A stretch of 6,060 bases of DNA from Pseudanabaena sp. UBA1465 (GTDB taxonomy: Bacteria; Cyanobacteriota; Cyanobacteriia; Pseudanabaenales; Pseudanabaenaceae), in NCBI GenBank assembly GCA_002325645.1, contig DCSN01000175.1, forward strand, positions 64,127 to 70,186. The letters are read 5' to 3'. How positions within the stretch are numbered: the first letter of the stretch is position 1; every line of letters begins with the position of its first letter. The translations under genes were made by a program, and so were the position numbers. This document shows positions 6,011-6,060 of this stretch, in pieces. Under the pieces are notes generated by a model, which was not told the origin of the DNA, did not search any database, and worked only from the letters and a program-made list of their open reading frames with translations.

Positions 6011-6060
6011 TAAGTAGCTGGGCGCAATTAAATATAAAACCCTAAAACCTGTGGCGCACG
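6011..6060. repeat. Probable start of a dispersed intergenic repeat, cut by the window edge
   Basis: Positions 6030-6047 (AAATATAAAACCCTAAAA) are the exact reverse complement of 5-22. They are followed by CCTGTGGCGCACG, which looks like the first arm of a GC-rich hairpin whose other half would lie beyond 6060. Such AT-rich flank plus GC-rich stem structures are typical of small nonautonomous palindromic repeats in cyanobacterial intergenic DNA. Identity as a repeat family is inferred from two copies only. Confidence 0.45.

Noticed and set aside
1..6060. CRISPR array, tRNA, rRNA, insertion sequence or toxin-antitoxin module
   Set aside because: No regularly spaced repeats, tRNA-like cloverleaf, transposase frame or small paired genes were found on reading both strands.

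Overview
The window looks like chromosomal DNA of a gas-vacuolate cyanobacterium. Three independent signs support this: about nine exact copies of the HIP1 octamer GCGATCGC in 6 kb, a phytochrome/cyanobacteriochrome-type GAF domain at the N-terminus of a hybrid histidine kinase, and a gas vesicle protein of the GvpF/GvpL family. A Pseudanabaena-like filamentous cyanobacterium would fit the AT-rich composition, but the genus is a guess.

Layout. Positions 1-225 are noncoding and hold the kinase leader, with a weak hairpin close to the start codon. Positions 226-3537 (+) encode a 1103-residue soluble hybrid sensor kinase, read as GAF - PAS x4 - HisKA - HATPase - receiver. Its stop codon lies inside a perfect 42-bp palindrome (3523-3564). 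After a 90-bp gap, 3628-5127 (+) encodes GlcD, the FAD subunit of glycolate oxidase/dehydrogenase, which belongs to photorespiration. A short convergent intergenic region (5128-5222) carries two strong inverted repeats, at 5153-5172 and 5202-5232. Positions 5223-5978 (-) encode GvpF. The last 82 bp hold the gvpF leader and the beginning of what looks like a dispersed intergenic repeat. An 18-base piece of that repeat also occurs, inverted, at the very start of the window.

How the genes may relate. They do not form one obvious pathway: the first two are co-directional and the third converges on them. Each concerns how a phototroph handles light or its consequences (light sensing, photorespiratory carbon salvage, buoyancy), but a functional link is inference only. 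The most interesting feature is the kinase GAF domain. It keeps both cysteines of the DXCF class of cyanobacteriochromes at a spacing of 28 residues, but has Tyr where the canonical Cys-His motif has His. This makes it a candidate blue/green-type bilin photoreceptor driving a phosphorelay. No wholly new multi-gene system is visible in this window.
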